A stretch of DNA of 64,000 nucleotides, taken from the NCBI GenBank assembly GCA_027487945.1, contig JAIYCQ010000017.1, forward strand, positions 124,001 to 188,000. Reading direction: 5' to 3'. Source of the stretch: Caulobacteraceae bacterium (GTDB lineage: Bacteria > Pseudomonadota > Alphaproteobacteria > Caulobacterales > Caulobacteraceae). Shown piece by piece: positions 8,350-17,811 of this stretch (positions are counted from its first letter, which is position 1; each line of letters starts with the position of its first letter). A model generated the notes under the pieces. It saw nothing but the letters and a program-made list of their open reading frames with translations. It did no database searches and was not told the DNA's origin. Both the position numbers and the translations under genes were made by a program.

Positions 8350-9897
8350 CTAGGCCCGCCAGCGCAGCTTCGGCTTTCGCGCCGCCTGGGTCTCGTCGAG
8401 GCGGCGCAGGGGGGCGTGGAACGGGGCGCCCTTGAAGCGGTCGACTTCGCCGGCCTTCGCCGCCCCGGCCAGCAGGCGCAGGGCGTGGATGAAGCGGTCC
8501 AGCTCCTGCCGGCTCTCGGTCTCGGTCGGCTCGATCAGCATCGCCCCGTGGACGACCAGCGGGAAGTACATGGTCATCGGGTGGAAGCCCTCGTCGATCA
8601 TCGCCTTGGCGAAGTCGAGCGTGGTCACGCCGGTGCCCTCCAGCCAGCGGTCGTCGAACAGGGCCTCGTGCATGCAGGGGCCGTCCCGGAAGGCCGGGCT
8701 CATCACGTCGGACAGACTGGCCTTGATGTAGTTGGCGTTCAGCACCGCGTCCTCGGCCACCTGGCGCAGGCCGTCGGCGCCGTGGCTGCGCATATAGGCG
8801 TAGGCGCGGACGAACATGCCCATCTGGCCATGGAAGGCGCTCATCCGGCCGAAGGCGGACGCGGCCTCGTCGACCGCCTCCTCGACCAGCCGGAAGCCGT
8901 CCGCTTGATGCACGACCCAGGGGGCCGGGGCGAACGGCGCCAGGGCCGCGCTCAGGACCACGGGACCCGCGCCCGGACCGCCGCCGCCGTGCGGGGTGGA
9001 GAAGGTCTTGTGCAGGTTGATGTGCATGGCGTCGACGCCGAGGTCGCCCGGGCGCACCCGGCCGACGATGGCGTTGAAGTTGGCCCCGTCGCAGTAGAAG
9101 TAGGCGCCGGCGTCATGGGTCAGGCGGGCGATCTCGACGATGTCCCGCTCGAACAGGCCGCAGGTGTTGGGGTTGGTGACCATGATGGCCGCCACCTGGT
9201 CGTTCAGCTTGGCGGCCAGATCCGTCAGGTCCACCCGGCCGTCGTCGGTCTGGGCGATCTCGACGACGCTGTAGCCGACGAAGGCCGCCGTGGCCGGGTT
9301 GGTGCCGTGGGCGCTGGTCGGGCAGAGGACGGTCTTTCGATGGCCCTGTCCGGCCGCCTCATGCGCCGCCTTGATGGCCAGCAGGCCGCACAGCTCGCCG
9401 TGGGCGCCGGCCTTGGGCGTCATGGCCACGGCCGGCATGCCGGTCAGGGTCTTCAGCCAGTGCGCCAGCCGGTCGATCAGCGCCAGCGCCCCCTGGACGG
9501 TCGAGACCGGCTGCAGGGGATGGATGTCCGAAAAGCCGCCGAGCCGCGCCATCTTCTCGTTGAGGCGCGGGTTGTGCTTCATCGTGCACGACCCCAGCGG
9601 ATAGAGGGCCAGGTCGATGGCGTGGTTCTTCTGGCTCAGGCGCACATAGTGGCGCACGGCCTCGGGTTCGCTGAGGCCCGGCAGGCCGATGGCCGTGTCG
9701 CGCATCAGGCCCGACAGCCCCTCATCGGCGTCGGCGGCCTCGGGCAGGTCGACGCCGGTCTTGTTCCAGCCGCCCAGTTCGAAGATCAGCGCCTCGTCCT
9801 GCAGTAGCCCGCGGGCGCCGGTCAGGGTGGCGGGGATGTCGCCGGCGGTGGCGACCGGCGCGGTGGGGCGGCCCACGGTGTTCATCGTCGTGCTCAT
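8350..9897 (-). CDS. gcvPB: glycine dehydrogenase (decarboxylating) subunit 2
   Basis: 515 residues, the C-terminal half of the P protein of the glycine cleavage system. It binds pyridoxal phosphate and decarboxylates glycine, passing the aminomethyl group to lipoyl-GcvH. The PLP lysine is Lys about 297 in [31 protein letters not shown] and TSAHGTNPA are family hallmarks. ATG 9897 overlaps the gcvPA stop as ATGA, so the two halves should be made in equal amounts. The open frame extends much further upstream, but that part is the shadow of gcvPA. Confidence 0.97.
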   Translation of the reverse strand: MSTTMNTVGRPTAPVATAGDIPATLTGARGLLQDEALIFELGGWNKTGVDLPEAADADEGLSGLMRDTAIGLPGLSEPEAVRHYVRLSQKNHAIDLALYPLGSCTMKHNPRLNEKMARLGGFSDIHPLQPVSTVQGALALIDRLAHWLKTLTGMPAVAMTPKAGAHGELCGLLAIKAAHEAAGQGHRKTVLCPTSAHGTNPATAAFVGYSVVEIAQTDDGRVDLTDLAAKLNDQVAAIMVTNPNTCGLFERDIVEIARLTHDAGAYFYCDGANFNAIVGRVRPGDLGVDAMHINLHKTFSTPHGGGGPGAGPVVLSAALAPFAPAPWVVHQADGFRLVEEAVDEAASAFGRMSAFHGQMGMFVRAYAYMRSHGADGLRQVAEDAVLNANYIKASLSDVMSPAFRDGPCMHEALFDDRWLEGTGVTTLDFAKAMIDEGFHPMTMYFPLVVHGAMLIEPTETESRQELDRFIHALRLLAGAAKAGEVDRFKGAPFHAPLRRLDETQAARKPKLRWRA

Positions 9898-11237
9898 GCC
9901 ATCACCTCCGTCAGGGCGGTCTGGAAGGCGGCGATGTCCGCAGCCGTCACGGTCTCGGTCGCGGCGACCAGCAGGACGTCGTCCATGCCGGCGCCGGGGG
10001 CGAGGCGGCTGTAGGGCACGCCGCCCAGCACGCCGCGCGCGGCCAGGGCCTCCACGACCTCGGCGGCCGGTTTGCCGAGTCTCACCGCGAACTCGTTGAA
10101 GAAGCGCGGGGTCAGGATCTCGACGCCCTTCACGCCCTCCAGCGCCGCCTTCAGCTCGCGGGCCCGCTGGTGGTTCAGGGCCGCCAGCCGGCGCAGGCCG
10201 ACCTCGCCCAGCAGGCTCATGTGGATCGAGAAGGCCAGGGCGCAGAGGCCGCTGTTGGTGCAGATGTTGGACGTCGCCTTGTCGCGGCGGATGTGCTGCT
10301 CGCGGGTCGACAGGGTCAGCACGAAGCCGCGCCGGCCGTCGGCGTCGACGGTCTCGCCGCACAGCCGGCCCGGCGCCTGGCGCACCAGCTTTTCGCGGCA
10401 GGCGAAGAGGCCGACGTAGGGGCCGCCGTAGTTCAGGGCGTTGCCGATCGACTGGCCCTCGGCCACCGCGATGTCGGCGCCCATCTCGCCGGGCGACTTC
10501 AGCAGGCCGAAGGACACCGCCTCGGTGGTGACCACGATCAGCAGGGCGCCGGCGGCGTGGGCCGCTTCAGCGATCTTCGTGACGTCCGTGGCCGTGCCGA
10601 AGACGTTGGGCGTCTGGACCACGACACAGGCCGTCCCGGCGTCGATGGCGGCGATGACCGCGTCCTCGGCGTCGACGGCGGCGGGCAGGGCGACCACCTC
10701 CATGCCCTCGGCATGGGCCAGGGTCTGGGTGGTGGCGACATAGTGCGGGTGGACGCCGCCCGACAGCACCGCCCGGTTCCGCTTCGTGACCCGTTTGGTC
10801 ATCATCACCGCCTCGGCGCAGGCGGTGGAGCCGTCATAGAGTGAGGCGTTGGCGACCTCCATCCCGGTCAGGGCCGCGACCTGGGTCTGGAACTCGAACA
10901 GCACCTGCAGCGTGCCCTGGGCGATCTCGGGCTGGTAGGGCGTGTAGCTGGTCAGGAACTCCGACCGCTGGATCAGGTGGTCGACCGTCGCCGGCACGTG
11001 GTGTTTGTAGGCGCCCGCGCCGCAGAAAAACGGCACGGACCCGGCCGTCACGTTCCGCGCCGCCAGCCCGGCCAGCTCCCGCTCGACCTCCAGCTCGCCA
11101 GCGACATGCGGCAGGTCGACGAAGCCTTCGCGGCGGGCGGAGGGGGGCACGTCGACGAACAGGCCGTCGATGGAGTCCACGCCGATAACGCCGAGCATCT
11201 CCGCACGGTCATCGGGGGTCAGGGGGAGGTAGCGCAT
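9894..11237 (-). CDS. gcvPA: glycine dehydrogenase (decarboxylating) subunit 1
   Basis: 447 residues, the N-terminal half of the split P protein, with the PLP-transferase fold but no PLP lysine. [34 protein letters not shown] sequence (here [10 protein letters not shown]) and [11 protein letters not shown] are characteristic. It pairs with GcvPB as a heterotetramer. It starts directly after the stop of the uncharacterised gene upstream and is coupled by ATGA to gcvPB. Expression should follow the glycine riboswitch ahead of gcvT. Confidence 0.97.
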   Translation of the reverse strand: MRYLPLTPDDRAEMLGVIGVDSIDGLFVDVPPSARREGFVDLPHVAGELEVERELAGLAARNVTAGSVPFFCGAGAYKHHVPATVDHLIQRSEFLTSYTPYQPEIAQGTLQVLFEFQTQVAALTGMEVANASLYDGSTACAEAVMMTKRVTKRNRAVLSGGVHPHYVATTQTLAHAEGMEVVALPAAVDAEDAVIAAIDAGTACVVVQTPNVFGTATDVTKIAEAAHAAGALLIVVTTEAVSFGLLKSPGEMGADIAVAEGQSIGNALNYGGPYVGLFACREKLVRQAPGRLCGETVDADGRRGFVLTLSTREQHIRRDKATSNICTNSGLCALAFSIHMSLLGEVGLRRLAALNHQRARELKAALEGVKGVEILTPRFFNEFAVRLGKPAAEVVEALAARGVLGGVPYSRLAPGAGMDDVLLVAATETVTAADIAAFQTALTEVMA

Positions 11238-11804
11238 TCAGATGGCCTTGCCGAACAGGGCGTCGGAGAGACGCTGGAACAGGGAGGAGCGGTGGATGCT
11301 GGGAGATGGCTGGGCAGGCTGCGCCTCTTCCGCAGCGATCTCGGCGCGGCGGTGGGCGAGGGCGCTCTCGAAGGCCGCTTCACGCTCGGCTTCTTCATCG
11401 TCGAACGACTTGTCGGAGTTGAATGCCTTCCGAAGTTTGCTCGTCAGGTCGCTCTCGGAGGCCATGCGCCCGATCTTGATCTGTCCAACCCAATGCAACG
11501 GGGGATCACCGGCCGAGGGCGGGGCTTCGCTCAGACCATCCGCGAGGATGATGGTCGCGGTCTCGTCGGCGAGCGCATAGGTGAAGCGGCTTAGCTCCAC
11601 GGACATGGCATCAGCGGTGATCATCATCTGACGCGCCTGCGGCTCGATACCGAGATGGATTTTTTCGCCATTCGAGAGGGTCACAACCTGGGTCTTCAGA
11701 TCCATGGTTGCGCCCGCGCGCCCGACGGCGCGAACGACACCCTCGAGCATCGCCTTGGGGCGGCCCGTCTTCGAGCTGCGACAAAACCCGATCTCGAACG
11801 GCAT
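11238..11804 (-). CDS. uncharacterised protein inside the gcv operon
   Basis: Up to 188 residues, no family recognised. The region starting at MDLKTQVVTLSNGEKIHLG contains a PilZ-like length of beta-strands (about residues 34-115), followed by a charged, probably helical tail (FDDEEAEREAAFESALAHRR) and a short C-terminus SLFQRLSDALFGKAI that could be amphipathic. The start at 11804 is four bases after the gcvH stop but has no clear ribosome site; ATG 11750 is an alternative. The stop abuts the gcvPA start, so it is co-transcribed with the glycine cleavage genes. This could be an inserted gene or a lineage-specific accessory factor. Confidence 0.7.
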   Translation of the reverse strand: MPFEIGFCRSSKTGRPKAMLEGVVRAVGRAGATMDLKTQVVTLSNGEKIHLGIEPQARQMMITADAMSVELSRFTYALADETATIILADGLSEAPPSAGDPPLHWVGQIKIGRMASESDLTSKLRKAFNSDKSFDDEEAEREAAFESALAHRRAEIAAEEAQPAQPSPSIHRSSLFQRLSDALFGKAI

Positions 11805-11808
11805 CTGA

Positions 11809-12174
11809 TCAGAGCGTCTGGAGGTAGTCTTCGTAGGCCGCGCGATCCATCAGGGCCTCGACCTGCGAAGGGTCGCTGACCTTGATCTTCGCGAACCAGC
11901 CGGCCGCTTCCGGCGCGGCGTTGACGGTCTCGGGCGCGTCGCCGAGCTCGCCGTTGGCCTCGACCACCTCGCCGGAGATCGGGGCGTAGACATCGGAGGC
12001 GGCCTTGACGCTCTCGACCACGGCCAGGCCTTCACCCTGGGCGACCGTCTTGCCGATGTCAGGGACTTCAACGAACACCACATCGCCCAGCTGTTCGGCG
12101 GCATAGGCGGTGATGCCGACGGTGGCGACGTCGCCGTCGAGGGCGACCCACTCGTGATCTTTGGTGAAACGCAT
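11809..12174 (-). CDS. gcvH: glycine cleavage system H protein
   Basis: 121 residues, the lipoylated carrier shuttling the aminomethyl intermediate between P, T and L proteins. FTKDHEWV opens the domain and the lipoyl lysine is Lys about 57 in [14 protein letters not shown]. The C-terminus WFAKIKVSD fits the family, as does the length. It lies nine bases after the gcvT stop. Confidence 0.98.
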   Translation of the reverse strand: MRFTKDHEWVALDGDVATVGITAYAAEQLGDVVFVEVPDIGKTVAQGEGLAVVESVKAASDVYAPISGEVVEANGELGDAPETVNAAPEAAGWFAKIKVSDPSQVEALMDRAAYEDYLQTL

Positions 12175-12183
12175 GGCTGGCTC

Positions 12184-13296
12184 CTAGACCTTGCGGACGT
12201 AGCGATTGGGGACGAAGGGCATGGCGACGACCTGGGCCGCGCCGGACTTGCCCCGGACAATGACGTTGAGCGTCGTACCCACGGCCGCGAGGGCCGGCGG
12301 GACGAAGCCCATGGCGATGGGATGGCCGAGCGAGGGCGCGAAGCCGCCGCTGGTGACGACGCCGACCACCGCGCCCGAGGCGTCGGCGATCTCCGCGCCT
12401 TCGCGGGCCGGCGGGCCTTCGAGGATCTTCAGGCCCACCCGGGCGCGCGACGGTCCCTCGGCCAGCTCCCGGGCGATCCGGGCGGCGCCGGGGAAGTCCT
12501 GGGCGTCGCGGCGCTTCTTCGACACGGCGAAGGTCAGGGCCGCCTCGACCGGGCTGACCGTCTCGTCGACGTCATGGCCATAGAGCGGCAGGCCGGCCTC
12601 GAGGCGCAGGGAATCGCGGGCGCCGAGGCCGATGGGCCGAACGCGCTCGTCGGCCAGCAGGGTGTTCCATATGCGCTCGGCGGCATGGCCGGGGACGGAG
12701 ATCTCGTAGCCGTCCTCGCCGGTGTAGCCGGACCGGGAGATCAGCACATCGACGCCGAACCCGGTCGTCGCCCAGCTGTCCATGAACACCTTGTCGGCGC
12801 ACTCGGGGATGTGGGCGGCCAGCACCTCGACGGCCTTCGGTCCCTGCAGCGCCAGCAGCGCGCGGTCCTCCAGGCGTTCGATGCTGACCTGCGGGGCCAG
12901 CTCGTCATCGATGACGGCGAAGTCGTTCTCCTTGCAGGCCCCGTTGACGATGACGAACAGGCCGTCGCCGTCCGGACGCGAGGCCATCAGGTCATCGATG
13001 ATGCCGCCCTTCTTGTTCAGAAGGAGGGAGTAGCGCTGCTTGCCGGGCGCCAGCCCGATGAAGTCGCCGGGCGTGATCTCCTCGAAAGCCGACAGCGGCG
13101 AGACGCCGCGCAGCCGGGCCTGGCCCATGTGCGACACGTCGAACAGCCCGGCGCTCTCGCGGGTCCACAGATGCTCTTTCAGCACACCGTCGCGGTACTG
13201 GACCGGCATGGCGTAGCCCGCGAACGGCACCATGCGCGCGCCGGCGGCGACATGGGCGTCGTAGAGCGGGGTCTTCCTGAGGTCGTCTTGAGACAC
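12184..13296 (-). CDS. gcvT: glycine cleavage T protein (aminomethyltransferase)
   Basis: 370 residues. It transfers the C1 unit from the lipoyl arm of GcvH to tetrahydrofolate and releases ammonia. LYDAHVAAGARMVPFAGYAM, FDVSHMGQ and SRSGYTGEDGYEI are hallmarks. The frame is open upstream to 13416, but GTG 13296 is chosen because GGAG lies seven bases before it and the protein then begins like known GcvT (SQDDLRKTPLYDAH). The extension would run into the riboswitch aptamer. First gene of the gcv operon. Confidence 0.96.
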   Translation of the reverse strand: MSQDDLRKTPLYDAHVAAGARMVPFAGYAMPVQYRDGVLKEHLWTRESAGLFDVSHMGQARLRGVSPLSAFEEITPGDFIGLAPGKQRYSLLLNKKGGIIDDLMASRPDGDGLFVIVNGACKENDFAVIDDELAPQVSIERLEDRALLALQGPKAVEVLAAHIPECADKVFMDSWATTGFGVDVLISRSGYTGEDGYEISVPGHAAERIWNTLLADERVRPIGLGARDSLRLEAGLPLYGHDVDETVSPVEAALTFAVSKKRRDAQDFPGAARIARELAEGPSRARVGLKILEGPPAREGAEIADASGAVVGVVTSGGFAPSLGHPIAMGFVPPALAAVGTTLNVIVRGKSGAAQVVAMPFVPNRYVRKV

Positions 13297-13330
13297 GCGG
13301 GGCTCCGGCGGGGTCGATGCGTCTCGCCCG

Positions 13331-13530
13331 GTCTGATGACCTGGCGATTCGCCCCCGCTGTCTTGGAGCCTGAGAGATTTCAGGCCGTCGAAACGACCCT
13401 TGCTCCTTCGGCGCACCGCGGATGCGGCGCTTTCCAGCGTTCCTAAGTCGCGCGGTCCGTTTGCCTGAGCGTTTCCGGGGCGGTTGCGCCTTCGGCCTCG
13501 GGGACAAGCCCCGACGTCTCCCGCGAGACA
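13331..13530 (-). promoter_or_regulatory. tandem glycine riboswitch
   Basis: Read on the minus strand, two glycine aptamers follow each other. The first runs from GCGGGAGACG near 13525 through CCGAAGGCGCAACC, CGCTCAGGCAAACGGACCG and ACGCTGGAAAGCG (13428-13439). The second runs from GCGCCGAAGGAGCAAGG through CTCTCAGGCTCCAAGACAGC to about 13331. These are the conserved blocks of the gcvT-type RNA. It ends about 35 bases before the gcvT start, so glycine binding probably controls gcv expression. A TTGACT at 13560-13565 may be the -35 box; the -10 is unclear. Confidence 0.95.
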
Positions 13531-13572
13531 GGTCCGTGTGTGCTGGAGCCGGGGCGGGGAGTCAATGCGGGA

Positions 13573-13767
13573 TCAGAACGCCTTGGGCAGGCCGGCCTGC
13601 TTGAGGACTTCGTTGGCGGTATGCCGGCTCGTCGTCCTTGCGACCACCACAGTTCGATCCCCGCCGGGGTTTCGCCATTTCTCGTGGCTTTCCTTGCCGC
13701 CGGGCACGCGCGCCCAACCGGCTTCCACAAGGAGGCGGACGATGTCGGGGTAGAAGTCGTGCGGCAT
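13573..13767 (-). CDS. hicA: HicA-type toxin
   Basis: 64 residues of the HicA mRNA interferase family (PF07927), a double-stranded-RNA-binding-like fold. DFYPDIVRLLVEAGW, then GGKESHEKWRNP with the catalytic His, then TANEVLKQAGL are all recognisable. The usual GSH reads ESH, and the segment normally PRH reads ART, so activity is uncertain. ATG 13767 gives the family N-terminus; a GTG at 13788 is also in frame. Its antitoxin partner directly upstream is broken, so the toxin is either inactive, unexpressed or neutralised elsewhere. Confidence 0.82.
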   Translation of the reverse strand: MPHDFYPDIVRLLVEAGWARVPGGKESHEKWRNPGGDRTVVVARTTSRHTANEVLKQAGLPKAF

Positions 13768-13806
13768 GGCCTGGCAACCATGACGCACAAGTCGGCAAAC
13801 CGCGCG

Positions 13807-14032
13807 TCAGGCGACCATCAGGTCCAGGGTTCGGTTCGCGTGCACGTCGACGGGGACCGGACCTTTGATTCCGAGATTGTCCGCAAGCATCTCCGGGGCC
13901 AGGGCTCTCGACGAGCTCGATGAACTCGCCAAGCGTATCGGCCTCAACGACCAGCCCCGGAATATTGCTCGATGAGATCCAGACGTTCGCCTCTGGATCT
14001 CATCGGGCCTGAACATGAAAGCGCTGCTCCAT
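13807..14032 (-). pseudogene. hicB: hicB antitoxin remnant (nonsense codon plus frameshift)
   Basis: Piecing frames together gives a DUF1902/HicB-like protein. From ATG 14032 the first frame reads MEQRFHVQAR, then TGA at 14000-14002 where the family has Trp, then DPEANVWISSSNIPGLVVEA and DTLGEFIELVE. Near 13901-13912 the frame shifts by one base, and the rest, ALAPEMLADNLGIKG followed by VPVDVHANRTLDLMVA, continues to TGA 13807-13809. Both lesions must be read through to give the full antitoxin of about 74 residues. Its position, 39 bases before hicA, is that of a hicBA operon. The C-terminal part alone could be made from a later start. Confidence 0.85.
13970..14005. repeat. perfect 14-base inverted repeat within hicB
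   Basis: CGATGAGATCCAGA (13970-13983) and TCTGGATCTCATCG (13992-14005) are exact complements around an eight-base spacer. The right arm contains the bases of the hicB nonsense codon (14000-14002). Confidence 0.9.
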
Positions 14033-14086
14033 GCCCGCATCATGCGGATTGGCGTTCGAAACGAAAAGCCCGGCCGTCGCCTGACC

Positions 14087-15925
14087 CTACATCCGCTCGG
14101 GCGCTTCGATGCCCAGCAGGTCGAGGGCCAGTTCCAGCTGCTTCAGCGTCGCGGCGGCCAGGGCCAGGCGCGAGGCGGCGACCTTGCCCTCGACTTCCCG
14201 GAAGATCGGGCAGGCGGCGTAGAAGCGCGAGAAGGCCTGGGCCAGCTTGAAAGCGTGCTCGGCGATGAAGTTGGGGGCCTTCTTGTCGTAGGCCTCGGCC
14301 ACCGCCGTCTCGAACGCGTCGAGCAGCAGCGCCAGCTCGCGCTCGGCCGGGTCGGCGACCTGGATGCGGCCGGTCTCCAGCTGCTCGCCGGCGGCCCGGC
14401 GCAGCAGGGATTTGATCCGTACCGCCTGGTAGAGCAGGTAGGGGCCGGTCTTGCCCTCGAAGCTGGAGAACCGGTCGAGGTCGAAGACGTAGCTGGTGCC
14501 GCGGAAGTTGCTGAGGTCGGCGAACTTCAGCGCCGCCACGGCCACCTTGTGGGCGGTGTCCTCGAAGTCCTCGGGCGACAGCTCGCCGCCCAGACCGGCT
14601 TCCTTCAGGCGCTCGCGGGCCTTGGCGCGGGTCATCTCGATCAGGTCGTGCAGCTTCAGGACGCCGCCTTCGCGGGTCTTGAACGGCTTGCCGTCCGGCC
14701 CGTTCATGGTGCCGAAGCCGATGTGCTCCAGCTCGCCCTCGGTGGCGTAGCCGGCCAGGTAGCTGGCGCGAAACACCTGCTCGAAGTGGTCGGCCTGACG
14801 CTGGTCGACGCAGTAGAGCATCAGCTGCGGATCGAACGACCGGCGGCGATCCAGGATCGTGGCCAGGTCGGTCGTGCCGTACATGGCCGAGCCTTCCGAG
14901 GAGACCACCAGCAGGGGGTCGGGGCTCGGCGCCTCATAGACGGTTCCGTCGGGGGCCTTCTTCTTCTTGGTCTCGCCGGGCCGGGCCAGATGGATGACCC
15001 GCGCGCCCTGGTCGTCGGCCAGCAGGCCCTTTCCGTCCAGCTCGCGGATCATGCCCTCGATCAGCGGGTCGGCGTCGCTCTCGCCCTTCCACAGGTCGAA
15101 GTCGACCCCCAGGGCGTGGAACTCCCGCTCCAGCGCCACCTGGCTGACCTTGACGAAATGCTTCCACAGCAGGCGGTAGCCGAGCCGGCCGCCCTGCAGC
15201 TCGGCCGTCGCCTTGCGGGCGCGGTCGCGGTATTCCGTGTCGGTCTTGGCCCGGCCGGCGGCCTCCGGGTACATCCGGTCGAGGTCATTGAGCGTGATGC
15301 GCTCGGCCAGCGCATCCATGACCTTGCGCTCGTCCTCGGCGCTGACCGGAACCGTGCCGGTCAGCCGCTCCATCAGGGTGGCGATGAACGGGTCCTGGTC
15401 GCAGGCGGCGCCGATCAGCAGGCCCATCTGGAAGCCCCAGTCGCCGAAGTGGGCGTCGCCCAGCACCTGGTCGCCGCGGAAGCGGTAGATGCGCTTGACG
15501 GACTCGCCGATGATCGAGGCGCGCAGGTGGCCCACGTGCATCGGCTTGGCGACATTGGGGCCGCCGTAGTCGACGATCACCCGCCGGGAGTCGGCGACCT
15601 CGGTCGCCCCGGCGCGGGCGTCGGCGGCGATCTCCCGCGCCCGGGCAGACAGGGTGTCGCCGCTGACCCGCATGTTGATGAAGCCCAGGCCCGCGATCTC
15701 GACCGACTGCAGCTCGGGCCGGCCGGCCAGGGCGTCGACCACGGCGGCGGCGATCTCGCGCGGCGGCTTGCGTGCGACCTTGGCCGCGGCAAGCGCGCCG
15801 TTGCACTGGAAATCGGCGAGGTCCGGGCGATCCGACGCGGTCACCCGGCCCAGCTCTTCGGGGAGTCCCTGCGCGACGAAGACGGCCGCGACCGCTTCGC
15901 TCAGGGACCGTCTCAGGTCGGTCAT
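14087..15925 (-). CDS. argS: arginyl-tRNA synthetase
   Basis: 612 residues, class I synthetase charging tRNA-Arg. The HIGH-type motif is HVGH (about residues 130-133) in [16 protein letters not shown]. The N-terminal Add-1-like domain, [12 protein letters not shown] and the C-terminal DALR domain ([17 protein letters not shown] to the end) are in order. The stop ends in PERM at 14087. ATG 15925 overlaps the stop of the upstream exported protein gene as ATGA. Confidence 0.98.
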   Translation of the reverse strand: MTDLRRSLSEAVAAVFVAQGLPEELGRVTASDRPDLADFQCNGALAAAKVARKPPREIAAAVVDALAGRPELQSVEIAGLGFINMRVSGDTLSARAREIAADARAGATEVADSRRVIVDYGGPNVAKPMHVGHLRASIIGESVKRIYRFRGDQVLGDAHFGDWGFQMGLLIGAACDQDPFIATLMERLTGTVPVSAEDERKVMDALAERITLNDLDRMYPEAAGRAKTDTEYRDRARKATAELQGGRLGYRLLWKHFVKVSQVALEREFHALGVDFDLWKGESDADPLIEGMIRELDGKGLLADDQGARVIHLARPGETKKKKAPDGTVYEAPSPDPLLVVSSEGSAMYGTTDLATILDRRRSFDPQLMLYCVDQRQADHFEQVFRASYLAGYATEGELEHIGFGTMNGPDGKPFKTREGGVLKLHDLIEMTRAKARERLKEAGLGGELSPEDFEDTAHKVAVAALKFADLSNFRGTSYVFDLDRFSSFEGKTGPYLLYQAVRIKSLLRRAAGEQLETGRIQVADPAERELALLLDAFETAVAEAYDKKAPNFIAEHAFKLAQAFSRFYAACPIFREVEGKVAASRLALAAATLKQLELALDLLGIEAPERM

Positions 15926-16614
15926 TGCGGCGCGGGCGCTCCGGCGGCGGCCTGCGGCGCGCCGGCGGTCACGCGGAAGCGCTTTCCGTCGCGGTTGAAC
16001 GCGGCCATCTGCGGGGTGACGTCGAAGCCGATCAGCACTTCGAAGTTGGCGCCGCTGGTCTCGAGCGAGGCGCGCGGTATGACGATGCCGGCGATGGTCT
16101 CGCGGATCATCGTGCGGTCGGACCCGGCGTCGAAGGTGACGGGCAGGTCGAAGTATTCCTTGGCCAGAACGGCCTGGTTGCGGGTCGTGACGGCCACCCA
16201 GTAGCGATAGGTCTTGCCGTTGCCGGTCGCCTGCGGGCCCTTGCCCAGCGACAGCAGCATCTCGATCTGCACCTGGATCGGCTCATCGTCCTTGTAGGAA
16301 CAGCCGGCCGACAGGCCCTGGATCTCGCCCGTCCACTGTACATTGCCGGCGGCCTCGCGGCCGTCCTTGAACTCGGTGTAGCGGCTGGCGTCGTACAGCA
16401 CCTTCACATAGGGGCAGGGGCCGGCGTTGCGCAGCTGCGGCAGCGGCGCCGTCGGCTGGTTCCACTCCTGATCGCGCTTGCGCTTCTTGGCCGCTTCCTC
16501 CGCCTCGCGGCGGGCGTCGTCGCCGCCGCCGCCCCGGCCCTGGGCCAGGACGGGCGTGGCGAAAGCACTGGCGGCGATCAGGCCGGTAAGCACGAGGGTC
16601 AGGGCACGGCGCAT
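15922..16614 (-). CDS. exported hypothetical protein upstream of argS
   Basis: 230 residues with a Sec signal ([24 protein letters not shown] is split as a short basic start, a hydrophobic core and an AQ cleavage site near residue 24). The mature protein begins with a Gly- and charge-rich linker and contains two cysteines ([23 protein letters not shown]). No named family recognised; similar exported proteins are found next to argS in Caulobacter relatives as far as memory serves. ATG 16614 is chosen over an upstream extension because it yields the signal peptide. It is coupled to argS by a four-base overlap. Confidence 0.8.
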   Translation of the reverse strand: MRRALTLVLTGLIAASAFATPVLAQGRGGGGDDARREAEEAAKKRKRDQEWNQPTAPLPQLRNAGPCPYVKVLYDASRYTEFKDGREAAGNVQWTGEIQGLSAGCSYKDDEPIQVQIEMLLSLGKGPQATGNGKTYRYWVAVTTRNQAVLAKEYFDLPVTFDAGSDRTMIRETIAGIVIPRASLETSGANFEVLIGFDVTPQMAAFNRDGKRFRVTAGAPQAAAGAPAPQ

Positions 16615-16784
16615 GGGTCGTCCGGGAAAAACTGGGAAACCGGCGCGGGCGTGCCGGCTGAAAAGCAGATGTAGCGTGATAAAGGCATATGCATGGCCTC
16701 GCAACGCGCCTTCACGCGGCGGGCGAGCCTGTCGCCGGCGAAACCGGTCTGGCGGGACCGCCGTTCAACGCCTAACTTGTCGGC

Positions 16785-17744
16785 ATGGATGACGCCGCGC
16801 CGATCAAACCGCCCCTCAAGGTCCTGCTGGCCAGCCCGCGCGGCTTCTGCGCGGGGGTCGACCGGGCCATCCAGATCGTTGAGCGGGCCATCGAGAAGTA
16901 CGGCGCGCCGGTCTACGTCCGCCACGAGATCGTCCACAACAAGCATGTCGTCGAGCGGCTGAAGGCGCTGGGCGCGGTGTTTGTCGAGGAGCTGTCGGAA
17001 GCGCCGGACGACCGTCCGATGGTCTTCTCGGCCCACGGGGTCCCCAAGTCCGTGCCGGCCGAGGCGGCCCAGCGCAAGATGCTCTACCTCGACGCCACCT
17101 GCCCGCTGGTCTCCAAGGTGCACGTCGAGGCCGAGCGCCACCACCGGGCGGGCCGCGAGATCGTGCTGATCGGGCACGAGGGCCATCCCGAGGTGGTCGG
17201 CACCATGGGCCAGCTGCCGGAAGGGGTCGTGCGGCTGATTGAAACGACCGCCGACGCCGAGGTGTTCGAGCCCGTCGACCCGTCCAACGTCGCCTTCGTC
17301 ACCCAGACCACGCTGTCGGTCGACGACACGGCCGAGATCGTCGCCGTGCTGCAACGGCGCTTCCCGGGCATCACCGCGCCGTTCAAGGAAGATATCTGCT
17401 ACGCCACCACCAACCGCCAGGAGGCGGTCAAGCAGCTGGCGGAGGCCTGCGACCTTCTGCTTGTCGTCGGTTCGCGCAACTCCTCCAACTCGGTGCGGCT
17501 GGTCGAGGTCGGCCTGCGGGGCGGCGCGGCCCGAGGTCAGCTGCTGGACGACGCCTCCGGGCTCGACTGGACCTGGCTGGAGGGGGTTCGCACCGTGGGC
17601 GTCACCGCCGGCGCCTCGGCCCCCGAGGTGCTGGTCCAGGGGCTGATCGACAAGCTGGCGACCCGCTACGAGATCACCATCGAGGACGTCGCCCCGACCC
17701 GCGAGACGGTGACCTTCAAGCTGCCGAAGCTGCTGACGAGCTAG
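16785..17744 (+). CDS. ispH: 4-hydroxy-3-methylbut-2-enyl diphosphate reductase
   Basis: 319 residues, last enzyme of the MEP isoprenoid pathway, making IPP and DMAPP with an iron-sulphur cluster. The three cluster cysteines are Cys about 22 ([13 protein letters not shown]), 106 ([12 protein letters not shown]) and 205 ([12 protein letters not shown]). The proton-donor Glu lies in [24 protein letters not shown] and TAGASAPE are present. It is followed by thrB and rnhA on the same strand. Confidence 0.98.
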   Translation: MDDAAPIKPPLKVLLASPRGFCAGVDRAIQIVERAIEKYGAPVYVRHEIVHNKHVVERLKALGAVFVEELSEAPDDRPMVFSAHGVPKSVPAEAAQRKMLYLDATCPLVSKVHVEAERHHRAGREIVLIGHEGHPEVVGTMGQLPEGVVRLIETTADAEVFEPVDPSNVAFVTQTTLSVDDTAEIVAVLQRRFPGITAPFKEDICYATTNRQEAVKQLAEACDLLLVVGSRNSSNSVRLVEVGLRGGAARGQLLDDASGLDWTWLEGVRTVGVTAGASAPEVLVQGLIDKLATRYEITIEDVAPTRETVTFKLPKLLTS

Positions 17745-17811
17745 GATCAGAGGACACGGCCCGCGCCCTCCCATCTTGACCACCGGCGCCGCCTCGCCCA
17801 TCCCCGCACTC

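Noticed and set aside
8329..9807. Plus-strand open frame opposite gcvPB
   Set aside because: Shadow of gcvPB.
14000..14002. TGA in hicB read as selenocysteine
   Set aside because: The family has Trp here, no SECIS-like hairpin or selenocysteine genes are seen, and a frameshift follows.
14015..16204. Plus-strand open frame of 729 codons opposite argS
   Set aside because: Shadow of argS with no recognisable domain.
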